Of a stretch of DNA of 64,000 nt, positions 33,642 to 42,698 are shown one piece after another (position 1 is the stretch's first letter; each line of letters starts with the position of its first letter). Where the stretch lies: assembly GCF_029893345.1 (NCBI RefSeq), contig NZ_JARXVE010000002.1, positions 806,001 to 870,000 on the forward strand, given 5' to 3'. The notes below the pieces were generated by a model. It had not been told where the DNA came from. It ran no database searches and was given only the letters and a program-made list of their open reading frames with translations. Made by a program: the position numbers and the translations under genes. The stretch is from Mycolicibacterium frederiksbergense (GTDB taxonomy: Bacteria; Actinomycetota; Actinomycetes; Mycobacteriales; Mycobacteriaceae).

Positions 33642-35105
33642 TCAGGACAGCCGGATCGCGATGCGGCGCAGCAGCTTGGTGGCCGTGATGTAGGCGGTGG
33701 CCCCGAACGGCCACTGTGAGACGATCCGTCCGCTTCCGGCCTGGAAGTAGTTGTTCACCCGTGCCCACACGGTTTTGGACAACCGGTCCTGGATCCACTC
33801 GTTGTAGGCGGCGAACGCCGAGCCGCGAACCTCGATGGTGGTGGCGCCGGTTTTCGCCGCCCGGGAGATCAGGCTGGCGGTGAAGGCGGCCTGTGCCTCG
33901 TAGAACGACACCAGCGGAATCGAGTTGGTGTTCGGGCCGTACATGATGAAGAAGTTGGGGAACTTCGGCACCATCATGCCCAGGAAGGCTTCGGGCTCGC
34001 CCTGCCACTGGTCGTGCAGTTCGACCCCGCCGCGGCCATGCACCTGGTAGTTGCCCAGGTAGTTCGCGGCGTCGAATCCGGTTGCCAGCACGATGATGTC
34101 GAGATCGTGCTCATCGCCATTGGCGTCGACGGCGCCGGTCTTGGTGAGTCCCTTGACCGCGTGCGGGACCAGGGTCACCTTCGGGCTGTGCAGCGAGGCG
34201 TAGTAGGTGTCGCTGACCACGGTGCGTCGGCCCTCGTACGGGAACTTGGGGGTGGCCAGCTCGAGCAGGTCCGGCCGGTCGCCGAGTTCGCGGTTGAGGA
34301 ATTCCACTGCCGCCCTATGTTTGCGGCGGTTGGTGTGGCCGGTGGATTTGGCGTGGCTGGAGCCGTACTGGCGGATGTCGTAGCCCAGATACAGCTTGAG
34401 CCGACGCCAGGCATAGACCGGCGCGAGCCGATTGAGTTGGCGCTGCAGCGGGGTGAAGTCGTGACTGTTCTTGGGCAGCAACCAGTTCGGCTCGATCTGG
34501 AAGATCTTGACCGCGGATCCGACCCGTTCGGCCTCGGTGACCACCTGCACCGCTGAGGAGCCGGTGCCGAGCACGCCGATGGACTTGCCGGCCATGTCCA
34601 GCCCGTCGATCCAGCGTGAGGTGTGGCAGATTGCGCCCTCGAAGTCGCCCTGTTCACGCGCGAACGGCGGGATCAGCGGGATGTTGAGGAAGCCCACGGC
34701 GCTGATCACCGCGGTGAATCGGCCGTGGTCTTCGCCCGATGCGGTGCTGACCGTGTAGGTGTGGTCGGTGTCGGACCAGATGACGTCCTCGACCTTCTCG
34801 CTGAATCGGATCCGGCGCGGCAGGTCCCACTTGGTGGCGACGTAGTTGAGGTAGTCCTGGAGCTCCTTCCAGCCCGCGTGGGTGCGGGTCCAGTCGTAGC
34901 GCTCGTAGGAGAACGAGTAGATGTGCGATTCGAGGTCGACCTCGGCGCCGGGGTAGCGGTTGTGGTACCACGTGCCGCCAAGGGCTGGGGCCTGCTCGAA
35001 GATGACGAAATTTTCGATGCCCTTCTTGCGCAGGGCGATCGCAGCGGCGATGCCACTGAAGCCGGATCCGATTATGGCGACGCGCGGTGTTGCTGGCCGG
35101 CTCAT
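33642..35105 (-). CDS. Flavin-containing monooxygenase with BVMO-like fingerprint
   Basis: 487 residues. FAD motif AIIGSGFSGIAAAIALRKKG at the N-terminus, LGGTWYHNRYPGAEVD near 42, and a second Rossmann motif GVLGTGSSAVQVV near 180. The fingerprint between them reads FEGAICHTSRWID near 157. It fits FxGxxxHxxxW, but Ile replaces the Pro/Asp after Trp, so the reaction (Baeyer-Villiger, N- or S-oxidation) is open. ATG 35105 follows GGGAGACAGG. It is the last gene of the minus-strand run from 43426, though the 91-bp gap upstream holds GGTCTAA elements and may be its own promoter. Confidence 0.88.
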   Translation of the reverse strand: MSRPATPRVAIIGSGFSGIAAAIALRKKGIENFVIFEQAPALGGTWYHNRYPGAEVDLESHIYSFSYERYDWTRTHAGWKELQDYLNYVATKWDLPRRIRFSEKVEDVIWSDTDHTYTVSTASGEDHGRFTAVISAVGFLNIPLIPPFAREQGDFEGAICHTSRWIDGLDMAGKSIGVLGTGSSAVQVVTEAERVGSAVKIFQIEPNWLLPKNSHDFTPLQRQLNRLAPVYAWRRLKLYLGYDIRQYGSSHAKSTGHTNRRKHRAAVEFLNRELGDRPDLLELATPKFPYEGRRTVVSDTYYASLHSPKVTLVPHAVKGLTKTGAVDANGDEHDLDIIVLATGFDAANYLGNYQVHGRGGVELHDQWQGEPEAFLGMMVPKFPNFFIMYGPNTNSIPLVSFYEAQAAFTASLISRAAKTGATTIEVRGSAFAAYNEWIQDRLSKTVWARVNNYFQAGSGRIVSQWPFGATAYITATKLLRRIAIRLS

Positions 35106-35115
35106 CCTGTCTCCC

Positions 35116-35147
35116 GTCTAAAGAACTATAGGCCCAGTAGTTAGACC
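35116..35147. promoter_or_regulatory. GGTCTAA-type elements upstream of the flavin monooxygenase
   Basis: An AT-rich gap contains GTCTAAAGA at 35116-35124 and TTAGACC (GGTCTAA on the minus strand) at 35141-35147. They match the elements at 2731, 46016 and 46099, suggesting a shared GntR operator. Confidence 0.5.
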
Positions 35148-35196
35148 ATTAATTAGGTTGTCAACGCCCAAAGGTTGTTTTGGGCTGTGGGTTTGG

Positions 35197-35925
35197 TTAC
35201 TTGATCTGCGCGGTCCAGCCACCGTCGACGACGAGGTCGGTCGCGGTGATGAACGATGCGTCTTCGGACAGCAGAAACGCTATGGCGCCGGCGATTTCGT
35301 CGGGCATACCGAGGCGCCGCAGCGGCGTCCGGCTCTCCATATCGGCCCGGCGCTCCGGGTTGTCGACATACAGGTAGTCGATCATCGGGGTGAGGATCGC
35401 CCCGGGGCATACCGTGTTGACCCGGATACCCTCCGGCGCGAGTTGCAGCGCCAGGGCCTGGGTCAGCGACACCACCGCGGCCTTGCTGACCTGGTAGGCA
35501 TCCAGCGGGGAATCCATACCCCGGATGCCTGCGGTGCTCGCGACGTTGACGATGCTCTTGCCGGTGCCGCGACGCAGATGCTCGACGGCGGCCTTGGTGA
35601 CCTTGCGCAGCCCGTGCAGGTTCACACCGAGCGTGATGTCCCAAGTGGACTCGTCGATGTCGAGCATGGAGCCGTCCCGGTCGAACAGGGCCACCCCGGC
35701 GGCGTTCACCAGGTAGTCCAGCCCCCGGCCGTCCAGTCGGGCGAACAACTCGTCGGGATCCCCGTCGAGCAGGTCGAAGGCGACGTAGTCGGCCTCCGGC
35801 GCCACGGTGGCCGCCCGCTCACCGCGGTCGGTGGCGATGACATGGACTCCGTCGGCGACCAGCCGGGCCACCGTAGCCGAGCCCATGCCACCGCAGGCGC
35901 CGGTGACCAGCGCGGTGCGGGTCAT
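35197..35925 (-). CDS. Short-chain dehydrogenase/reductase
   Basis: 242 residues, classical SDR. VTGACGGMGSATVARL is the cofactor loop, NAAGVALFD the NNAG-like motif, and AYQVSKAAVV near 155 holds the catalytic Tyr and Lys, with the Ser in IVNVASTAGI. FITATDLVVDGGW is the family C-terminus. An Asp after the second strand (VIATDRG) favours NAD(H). The start overlaps the stop of the hydrolase gene by 4 bases. Substrate unknown; one of three SDRs in this operon. Confidence 0.9.
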   Translation of the reverse strand: MTRTALVTGACGGMGSATVARLVADGVHVIATDRGERAATVAPEADYVAFDLLDGDPDELFARLDGRGLDYLVNAAGVALFDRDGSMLDIDESTWDITLGVNLHGLRKVTKAAVEHLRRGTGKSIVNVASTAGIRGMDSPLDAYQVSKAAVVSLTQALALQLAPEGIRVNTVCPGAILTPMIDYLYVDNPERRADMESRTPLRRLGMPDEIAGAIAFLLSEDASFITATDLVVDGGWTAQIK

Positions 35926-36866
35926 CGGGCCGGCTGCTCGGTCAGTGCGAGGGCCTCGGCCAGCCGCTGCCCGGCGAAGGTCATGGCCTCGGTTGCGGTG
36001 GGGAACACCTCGTCCAGGCCGAAGAATCCGTGCACCATGCCCGGGGTCTCGTGGCTGTGCACCGTGACCCCGGCCGCGCGCAACGCCTGCTCGTAAAGCT
36101 CGCCCTGCGGCCGGATCGGATCGCATTCGGCCAGGATGACGGTGGCATCGGGCAGCCCGGAAAGATCTGCGTCGAGCACATTGACCCGCGGGTCGGATGC
36201 GGCCTCGGGGCCGGGCAGGTAGTTGTCCTGATGCCATTGCAGCTCATCGCGTTCCAGCATCACGCCGTCGTACTCGGGGTCCATGCCCCGGGCCAGGTCG
36301 GTGGTGGTGACGGGGTAGACCAGCAGTTGATGGCTCAGCACCGGGTCGCCGGCGTCGCGGTAGTGCAGTGCGACCGCCGCTGCCAGGTTGCCGCCCGCGC
36401 TGTCACCGGCCACCGCGATCCGGCTGACATCGACGCCCAGCCCCGATTGCGGGTTGCGGGCCCACTCGACCGCGTCGATCGCGTCGTCGACCGCGGTGGG
36501 GAAGCGCTCTTCGGGTCCGCGCCGGTATCCGACCGAGAGCACCGCGCTACCCGACGCGTTGGCCAGCAGCCGGGTGGCGGCATCGTGCGAGTCGATGCTG
36601 CCCAACAGCCACCCACCGCCGTGGTAGTACACGGTCAGCGGCAGGTCGGCCCGGTCCGAGGGCAGGTACAGCCGGCCGGGAATCCCGGCGCCGTCCCGGG
36701 TGCCGATGGTGACGTCGACGACGCGGTGCACCGCGGGCTTGGCCAGCGCGCCGAAGGTGTTCTCGAAGTTCTCCCGGGCGGTGGGCACCGGCAGCAGATG
36801 GGCGTTGGGGCGGCCCGACGCCTTGGAGTCGTCGAGCATCTTCTGGGCGATGGGATCAATCGGCAT
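35922..36866 (-). CDS. Alpha/beta hydrolase of the hormone-sensitive lipase family
   Basis: 314 residues. Oxyanion motif YYHGGGWLLGS near 82, nucleophile AVAGDSAGGNLAAAV near 153, acid in AECDPIRPQGE near 252 and His in GMVHGFFGL near 281. No signal peptide, so it is probably a cytosolic esterase or amidase. ATG 36866 begins 53 bases after the stop of a ligase gene, and its stop overlaps the SDR start. Its place in the ligase operon suggests that it opens an ester, lactone or amide intermediate; that is inference. Confidence 0.9.
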   Translation of the reverse strand: MPIDPIAQKMLDDSKASGRPNAHLLPVPTARENFENTFGALAKPAVHRVVDVTIGTRDGAGIPGRLYLPSDRADLPLTVYYHGGGWLLGSIDSHDAATRLLANASGSAVLSVGYRRGPEERFPTAVDDAIDAVEWARNPQSGLGVDVSRIAVAGDSAGGNLAAAVALHYRDAGDPVLSHQLLVYPVTTTDLARGMDPEYDGVMLERDELQWHQDNYLPGPEAASDPRVNVLDADLSGLPDATVILAECDPIRPQGELYEQALRAAGVTVHSHETPGMVHGFFGLDEVFPTATEAMTFAGQRLAEALALTEQPAR

Positions 36867-36919
36867 GTGGTTTCCTCTTTTGTTATCTCTGTGGATCGTT
36901 GGCGCTGTGGATCGGATGC

Positions 36920-38299
36920 TCAGACGCGTTCGTAGTAGCGGCGGGACTCCCAGTCGGTAACGGTGTGCGAGTCGAAGGCTTCGAGTTCACATCGAGACGA
37001 GGCCAGCAGGTGCTCGAACACCTCGTCACCAAACGCCGACCGGGCCATCTTGTTCCCGGCGAACAGGTGCAGGGACTGGTGCATCGCGGTGGGCACCGTG
37101 GAGATGTCGTTCCCGCCCCAGGCGTTGCCTTCGAAGATCTCGGGCATGGCCAGCTCGCGGTCGATCCCGTCGATGCCGGCCGCGATGGTGGCCGCGTAGG
37201 CGTAGTAGGGGTTGACATCGGCGCCGGGGATCCGGTTCTCCACCCGGAACGACGGACCGGTGCCCACCAGCCGGAACGCGCACGAACGGTTGTCGTTGCC
37301 CAGGGCGATCGCGGTACCCGCGAACTGGTCGGGCTGGAACCGCTTGTAGGAGTTGATGGTTGGCGCGAACAACAGGCTGTTGTCGGCGGCGTGCAGCAAC
37401 TGGCCGGCAACGAACGATCCGAATCGCCGCGACATGCCTTCGTGCTCGGCCGACCAGCACAATGACTCGCCGGAGTCGGTCGACCACATGCTGACGTGCA
37501 GATGGCACGAGGAGCCGACCTCGTCGATTTTTGGCTTGGCCATGAAGGTGACGGTCAAATCGGCGTTGTGGGCCAGCTGTTTTACGCCGTATTTGAACAG
37601 CACATGCCGGTCGGCCATCTCCAGCGCATCGCAGTAGTCGAGGGTGACCTCCTGCTGTCCCAGACCCCATTCCGGTTTCGAGGATTCGATCGACACCCCG
37701 AACTCGGGCATCTGATTGCGGATCCGCTCGATGAACCAGTCGTCGCGGGCAGCCTGGACCATCTGATAGTCCGACCGGTAGTCCGACATCATGGTCAGGT
37801 TCTGATAGCCCAGTTCCCACGCCTGCCGGGGCGGGGTGGTCGCCAGGTAGAACTCCAGTTCGGAGGCGAACTTGAAGCCCAGGCCACGCTCGGCGGCCCG
37901 GTCGAGCTGGTGGCGCAGGATGGTGCGCGGCGCCACGGCCAGCGGTTGATCGGAGTCCATGTGGTAGGCGTCGCAGATCACCAGCGCGGCGGTCGGCTCC
38001 CACGGGACCCGGCGCAATGTCGACAGATCCGGGACCAGCCGGATGTCGACCCAGCCGTTGGCCGCATTGGAGACCGGCAGCTCGAGGGGGTTCATCTCCA
38101 GGTCGACGCCGAAGATGAAGCTGCTGGCGTTGACGCCGCTGCCGGCCAGCCCCAGGCTGCGGAACGCCGAAACGGTCAGGCGTTTACCGACCAGGCGGCC
38201 GTACGGGTCGGGCGCCGCGCAGACCACCGTGGTGATCTCGCCGGCGGCCGCCAGCTGCTCGAAGCGGTCGAGGTCCAGCACAGGTGACGCGGTGCTCAT
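36920..38299 (-). CDS. Glutamine-synthetase-like gamma-glutamyl ligase (operon copy 1)
   Basis: 459 residues. ASELEFYLAT and LGQQEVTLDY give metal-binding Glu residues, GSSCHLHVSMW the His, GNDNRSCAFRLV the Arg, and RVENRIPGADVNPYYAYAAT the final Glu/Arg. The N-terminal beta-grasp region is present (DPYGRLVGKRLTVSAF). It is clearly different from housekeeping GlnA and belongs with amine or amino acid ligases. The start overlaps the stop of the second ligase by 4 bases (38296-38299). Possibly a hetero-oligomer or two ligases with different amines. Substrate unknown. Confidence 0.87.
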   Translation of the reverse strand: MSTASPVLDLDRFEQLAAAGEITTVVCAAPDPYGRLVGKRLTVSAFRSLGLAGSGVNASSFIFGVDLEMNPLELPVSNAANGWVDIRLVPDLSTLRRVPWEPTAALVICDAYHMDSDQPLAVAPRTILRHQLDRAAERGLGFKFASELEFYLATTPPRQAWELGYQNLTMMSDYRSDYQMVQAARDDWFIERIRNQMPEFGVSIESSKPEWGLGQQEVTLDYCDALEMADRHVLFKYGVKQLAHNADLTVTFMAKPKIDEVGSSCHLHVSMWSTDSGESLCWSAEHEGMSRRFGSFVAGQLLHAADNSLLFAPTINSYKRFQPDQFAGTAIALGNDNRSCAFRLVGTGPSFRVENRIPGADVNPYYAYAATIAAGIDGIDRELAMPEIFEGNAWGGNDISTVPTAMHQSLHLFAGNKMARSAFGDEVFEHLLASSRCELEAFDSHTVTDWESRRYYERV

Positions 38300-39585
38300 T
38301 GGTGCTCCAGGTGTCGATGCAGTTCCCAGTTGGTGATGGTGGTGCGTAGCCACTGCTCATAGCGTTCCAGTTCGCCGCGGCGGGTAGCCGAGTAGGAGGC
38401 GCAGAACCGCTTGCCGAGCAGGTCGGCCACCCAGGTCGAGTTCTCGAACTGGGCCAGCGCGGCTCCCAGGTCGCCCGGCAGGGGAGCGGGCTCGGCACCG
38501 GGGTCGGGTAGGGCGAGGCGTTCGCGCAGCCCGTGTAGCCCGGCCGCCAGCAGCGCCGCGGCGACGACGTAGGGATTGGCGTCGGCGCCGGGCCTGCGGT
38601 GTTCGACGCGGGCCGATGCGGCGTCGCCCAGCAGTACTCGGGCCGCGGTGCTCCGATCGTCGTATCCCCAGCTCGCGGTGGACGGCGTGAACATCTCCGG
38701 ATCGATGCGCTTATAAGAATTGATGCCCGGGTTCAGCATCACCGAGGTGTCGGCCATACCGTTGAGCAACCCGGCGAGATAGTGAGCGCCCTCGGCGGAC
38801 AGCGCGCCGGCCCCGTCGGAGAACACATTGACTCCATCGCGGGTCAGGCTGGAGTGCACGTGTCCGCCCGCTCCCGATTTGTCGGCGAACGGCTTGGCCA
38901 TGAAGCTGGCGTGCAGGCCGCGCTCGGCGCACAGGTCGCGCAGGTACTGCCGGGCCCGGACCGCGTTGTCGGCGGCGCGCACCGCGGCCTCCGGTGCCAG
39001 GGTGAATTCGAAGAATCCGGGACCGAGCTCGGCGTGGAACATCTCCACCTCGATGCCGACCTGATCCATCCGATTGACGAATTCGGTTGCCAAGCTGTGT
39101 ATTTCGGCGCCCCGGGTGAGGCTGTAGGCGTTCTCCGTGCGGCCCCGCGCCGCGTACCCGGGCAGCACGGTGGACCGGGCGTCGGAGGCCTCGAAGATCC
39201 ACATCTCGTACTCGAAGCCCAGCACCGGGGCCAGGCCCAGCTCGGCGTAGCCCGCGGTGAGGTTACCCAGAACCGCCCGTGGCGAGAGGTCCAGCGGCCG
39301 GCGATCGGCGTCGACGAGTTCGGCGATCACCGCGTCGGTTCCCGGCCGCCACGGCAGCGGTATCCGGGTCGACTCGTCGGGCACCAGCACGGCATCCGGG
39401 TAGCCGTTGTCGGCACTGCTGAACGGGGTATCGGTGACGTCGTCGGTCACCGACAGGCCGTAGACGATGGTGCAGAAAGCCAGGCTGGACCCGGGGCGGG
39501 TCTTGGCCGAGCGCACCAGTTTGCCGCGCAGGCCGAGGTCGTAGTCGGCCACTTCGAGCTGTGTCATCGCCACGGGGTCAGCCAT
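38296..39585 (-). CDS. Glutamine-synthetase-like gamma-glutamyl ligase (operon copy 2)
   Basis: 429 residues, shorter at the N-terminus than copy 1. GFEYEMWIFEA, AELGPGFFEFTLAP, GGHVHSSLTRDG, WGYDDRSTAARV and RVEHRRPGADANPYV are the active-site motifs in order. AGGAG lies 7 bases before ATG 39585; a GTG at 39594 would sit on that site, so ATG is preferred. The start overlaps the 3' end of the cysteine-rich protein gene by 8 bases. It is only distantly similar to copy 1, so the pair is not a recent duplication. Confidence 0.86.
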   Translation of the reverse strand: MADPVAMTQLEVADYDLGLRGKLVRSAKTRPGSSLAFCTIVYGLSVTDDVTDTPFSSADNGYPDAVLVPDESTRIPLPWRPGTDAVIAELVDADRRPLDLSPRAVLGNLTAGYAELGLAPVLGFEYEMWIFEASDARSTVLPGYAARGRTENAYSLTRGAEIHSLATEFVNRMDQVGIEVEMFHAELGPGFFEFTLAPEAAVRAADNAVRARQYLRDLCAERGLHASFMAKPFADKSGAGGHVHSSLTRDGVNVFSDGAGALSAEGAHYLAGLLNGMADTSVMLNPGINSYKRIDPEMFTPSTASWGYDDRSTAARVLLGDAASARVEHRRPGADANPYVVAAALLAAGLHGLRERLALPDPGAEPAPLPGDLGAALAQFENSTWVADLLGKRFCASYSATRRGELERYEQWLRTTITNWELHRHLEHQ

Positions 39586-40648
39586 GCTTGTCACTCCTGA
39601 CGCTGTCGGGTCGGCGGGATGGGTCGCGGCCGACCCGGTGATAGACGTGGTCGGGCACGTCGGCTGGGTCGTGATAAACCCACCAGGTGCAGGTGGTGCC
39701 GGGACGGTCCGGGGTCCAGGTGGGCGGGTCGATCACCCGGGTGGGGTAGCCCAGTCGATCGATCGGCATCACCTCGTTGAGCTGGCAGCAGTGCACGCAG
39801 TACGAGCAGATGCCGACGGTGTTCCAGGCCCAGTCGTGGGGCTCGGTGGTCACCGCGAATCCGAACGGCGCCCCGGACCGTGGTTGCCCGTCGGTGATCC
39901 CGGCATCGAGCGAGCGTCCGCCGGAACCGCATGGGGCGAAACGGAATCCGGTGCGTCCCGGTTCCTCGATCAGCTCGATGTCACCTTGGCGTCCGGTTCC
40001 GGTCAGGTGGGCGTGGAAGCCGTCGACGATGGCCACCATCAGCTGGTGTGCCGAGTCGCTCCACGGCTGGTTGTCCAATGAGTAACGGCGGGCGTGGATC
40101 TCATACCAGTCGCTCATCAGGAAGTCCCACAGTTCCCCCAGGGCGGGTTCACCGACCAGTCCGACCGCGACGTCGATCATGCCGGCCACTCGGTCGACGG
40201 CACGGTCGTGGATCTGCCGCCACACGTCGCGAGCCGATTCGATCAGCTCGGCCGCCGCTGGGTCCTGGTCCCGGCAAGCTCGGGCCGCCCGGGCGACGGC
40301 GTCGGTGTAGTCCGGCCACTCGGCCCCGATTCCGGCCATCGCCCGGATGCCGACCAGTTCGGTGAGCCGGGCCACCGCGGCGTCCAGGTCGGCCTCGGCC
40401 ACCTGGTGGTCGCGGATCCACTGCGCGGTGGCCTGCGGCCACCGGTCGTAGATGTCACGCAGTTCGTCGGCCTCCAGCACCGACACTTCGACCAGCTGCG
40501 CCGCGGCCTCCCAATCCTGGCTGCGGACCCGTTCGATGGCGGTGCGGAACGTGCCCTGGGCCAGCTCGGCCCAGCTGCCGGCGCGCGCATTGCGGCCCAG
40601 GGAGGGTTCGAAGGCCACGACCGCAGGTTTCGGGGATGGGGCGCTCAT
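39578..40648 (-). CDS. Unrecognised cysteine-rich protein in the ligase operon
   Basis: 356 residues with no family I recognise. The first 190 residues are helical and acidic (WAELAQGTFRTAIERVRSQD, IRDHQVAEADLDAAVARLTE). The C-terminal third has conserved-looking features: GFRFAPCGSGGR near 243, VGICSYCVHCCQLNEVMPID near 288 with four Cys, and GTTCTWWVYHDPADVPDH near 325. The CxxCxxCC arrangement plus further Cys and His residues could bind zinc or an iron-sulfur cluster. Both ends overlap neighbouring genes (4 bases with the SDR, 8 with the ligase), so it is made together with them. No signal peptide or membrane segment. Confidence 0.8.
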   Translation of the reverse strand: MSAPSPKPAVVAFEPSLGRNARAGSWAELAQGTFRTAIERVRSQDWEAAAQLVEVSVLEADELRDIYDRWPQATAQWIRDHQVAEADLDAAVARLTELVGIRAMAGIGAEWPDYTDAVARAARACRDQDPAAAELIESARDVWRQIHDRAVDRVAGMIDVAVGLVGEPALGELWDFLMSDWYEIHARRYSLDNQPWSDSAHQLMVAIVDGFHAHLTGTGRQGDIELIEEPGRTGFRFAPCGSGGRSLDAGITDGQPRSGAPFGFAVTTEPHDWAWNTVGICSYCVHCCQLNEVMPIDRLGYPTRVIDPPTWTPDRPGTTCTWWVYHDPADVPDHVYHRVGRDPSRRPDSVRSDKHG

Positions 40649-41421
40649 GTCAGCTCGAACCCGCCGTCGACTCGCAGGTTGCTCCCGGTGATGTAGGCCG
40701 CCTGATCGCTGAGCAGAAACGCTGCCGCCGAGGCGATCTCGTCCGGTGCGGCGAACCGGCCGGCAGGCACCCGCGGTGCCAGTGCAGGCGGCAGGGTGCT
40801 GGTGTCGCCATGGGCGGCGGCCATCGGGGTGGCCACGAAACCGGGGGAGATGCTGTTGACCCGGATCCCGTCGGCGGCCAGCGCACGAGCACTGCTCTGG
40901 GTGAGCATCCGCAACCCGGCCTTGGATGCGGCGTACTGCGGGGTGGGATCCGGATTCGACAGCGCGATCACCCGATGCGCCTCGATCGAGGCGATGTTGA
41001 CGACGGCGGCGGTGCTCGCGGCCCGCAGCACCGGTGTCAGGGCGTCGATCACGTTGTAGGCACCGACCAGGTTGACCTCCAGGCAGCGCAGCCACTGTTC
41101 GCGGGTGACGCCGCCGAACCCGGTGTGGTCGATGATGCCCGCACAGTTGACCAGGTAACTGATCGACTCGGTGGGCGCCCCGGCGGCCCGCAGGGTCGAG
41201 AGCAGCTCCGGGTCGCGGACGTCGGCGGCACAGCACACCTGCAGTTCGGCGGGGTAGGCCGGATCGGGTTCGGGTGCGCGGATATCGAGCCGGATGGTGC
41301 GGATCCCGGCGGACATCAGCACGGCCGCGGTGGCCGCCCCGATGCCCGACGCGGCTCCGGTGACCACCGCGTCGCCCCCGCTAAAGGACAGTGCCAGTGA
41401 TCTCGATGCGGCGGGCGTCAC
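40645..41421 (-). CDS. Short-chain dehydrogenase/reductase
   Basis: 258 residues. VTGAASGIGAATAAVL is the cofactor loop and LVNCAGIID the NNAG-like motif. Ser lies in VVNIASIEAH and Tyr/Lys in QYAASKAGL near 162. ITGSNLRVDGGFEL is the C-terminus. GTG 41421 overlaps the stop of the DUF1116 gene (GTGA), and the stop overlaps the next start (ATGA), so it lies fully inside the coupled operon. Confidence 0.88.
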   Translation of the reverse strand: MTPAASRSLALSFSGGDAVVTGAASGIGAATAAVLMSAGIRTIRLDIRAPEPDPAYPAELQVCCAADVRDPELLSTLRAAGAPTESISYLVNCAGIIDHTGFGGVTREQWLRCLEVNLVGAYNVIDALTPVLRAASTAAVVNIASIEAHRVIALSNPDPTPQYAASKAGLRMLTQSSARALAADGIRVNSISPGFVATPMAAAHGDTSTLPPALAPRVPAGRFAAPDEIASAAAFLLSDQAAYITGSNLRVDGGFELT

Positions 41422-42698
41422 CGGGGACCGAACCTACGGGCATGCTCGGTCATGGCGTCGGCGAAACATTCGCGCGGGGCCCGGATCACCCCGGCACCGA
41501 TCTGGCCGCCGTCGCGGCCGGCCAGGCCGACGTCCATCACGGGCAGCACGCCGGTGTCGAGCACCTTGCGGGCATCCACGCCGGTCGGCGTGCCGCGGAA
41601 CCCGAACAGCGGAATGCGGTAGCTGGAGTTCTCGCCGTGGGTGATTGCGTACATCTCCCGGTTGCGTTCGATCATGATCTCCGGGGAGCCGCCCTGGTAC
41701 TCCTGCAGCGACAGCGCGCACGCCTGGGCGAAGCCGCCCAGCCCGATCGTCTCGGTGATCGGGGATTCACCGCCCATCCAGGTGATCTCGTCCTCGGTGT
41801 GGCCCGCGAACAGCTTGCCCTGGTGGATGGGTGGTGGCCCCTCGAACCAGGTGTCGCCCAGCCCGGCGAGCTTGATCGCAAAACCCCGGCAGGAGAAGGC
41901 CATTGCCGAAACCAGGGTGGACCCGGGTACGGCCATGGCGTCGGCGGACGCCTTGGCCGCGGCCATCGACAGCCGCAGGAAGAAGTAGTCGTTCTCGGCC
42001 AGGTGCAGCATGGTCTCGCGGACTCCGGGGACGTCCTCGGCGACCATGTCCAGGATCGCGGGCAGGATCTCGCGGTTGAACAGGATCGAGGCCGCCGCGT
42101 TGCGGCTGTGCACCTCATCGCCCATCCGCAGGGCCCGGGCGATCAGGGGCTTGAGCGCGATGCCGCCGTGGCGGCGGATCGCCTCGCCGACCACGGGCGC
42201 CAGCACGTTGTTGACGTGGCGCAGCCGGTCGCGCACCCCGTCGTCATAGCAGCCGTAGTTGAGCCGGCGGGGTTCCTTGCCCTCGTAGAAGTTGCAGAAG
42301 CCGAGGTTGCCGTGGGTGCGGTTCTCCACCACGAACACCGGCATGGACGCGGTGTAGATGCCGGCCAGCGATCCGACGGCGGCGTAGTCGTGGCATGCGC
42401 CCACCTCGATGCGGCCGCTGGCGAAGCCCGCGATGGCCTCGTCACGGTCGGCCGCCAGGCCCTCGAACAGTGCACCGCCGATCAGGGCTTCGCGCTGTCC
42501 GCCGGTGTAATCCGACCACGGCATCGGCGCTCCGGAGGTCAGCACCAGGTTGTCGCGGTAGCCCGGCAGCACCTCGCGAGCCGCACAGACGTCGATCACC
42601 CAGGGATCTGCGGCGTCCAGGTTGGCGAACGCCGTCGCGTTGGCGGCGTCCACGTCGACACCGCTGTCGGTGGCGGTGATGTTGGTGTCGGTGCTCAC
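41418..42698 (-). CDS. DUF1116 (AllG/YlbE-like) protein
   Basis: 426 residues. ANATAFANLDAADPWVIDV at the N-terminus, VFVVENRTHGNLGFCNFYEG near 130, GDEVHSRNAAASILFNREI near 195, DYFFLRLSMAAAKASADAMA and SAMAFSCRGFAIKL are the DUF1116 pattern. In E. coli, DUF1116 protein AllG works with AllF (FdrA) and AllH as an oxamate carbamoyltransferase in anaerobic allantoin use. No AllF- or AllH-like gene is present in this window, so the activity here may differ. GTG 42698 overlaps the stop of the SDR at 42695. Start codon and operon position are clear; the function is not. Confidence 0.82.
   Translation of the reverse strand: MSTDTNITATDSGVDVDAANATAFANLDAADPWVIDVCAAREVLPGYRDNLVLTSGAPMPWSDYTGGQREALIGGALFEGLAADRDEAIAGFASGRIEVGACHDYAAVGSLAGIYTASMPVFVVENRTHGNLGFCNFYEGKEPRRLNYGCYDDGVRDRLRHVNNVLAPVVGEAIRRHGGIALKPLIARALRMGDEVHSRNAAASILFNREILPAILDMVAEDVPGVRETMLHLAENDYFFLRLSMAAAKASADAMAVPGSTLVSAMAFSCRGFAIKLAGLGDTWFEGPPPIHQGKLFAGHTEDEITWMGGESPITETIGLGGFAQACALSLQEYQGGSPEIMIERNREMYAITHGENSSYRIPLFGFRGTPTGVDARKVLDTGVLPVMDVGLAGRDGGQIGAGVIRAPRECFADAMTEHARRFGPR

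Noticed and set aside
36889..36914. Two copies of CTGTGGATCG, 16 bp apart, between the hydrolase and ligase genes.
   Set aside because: It lies inside the operon in a short gap and has no symmetry or promoter context; too weak to call a site.
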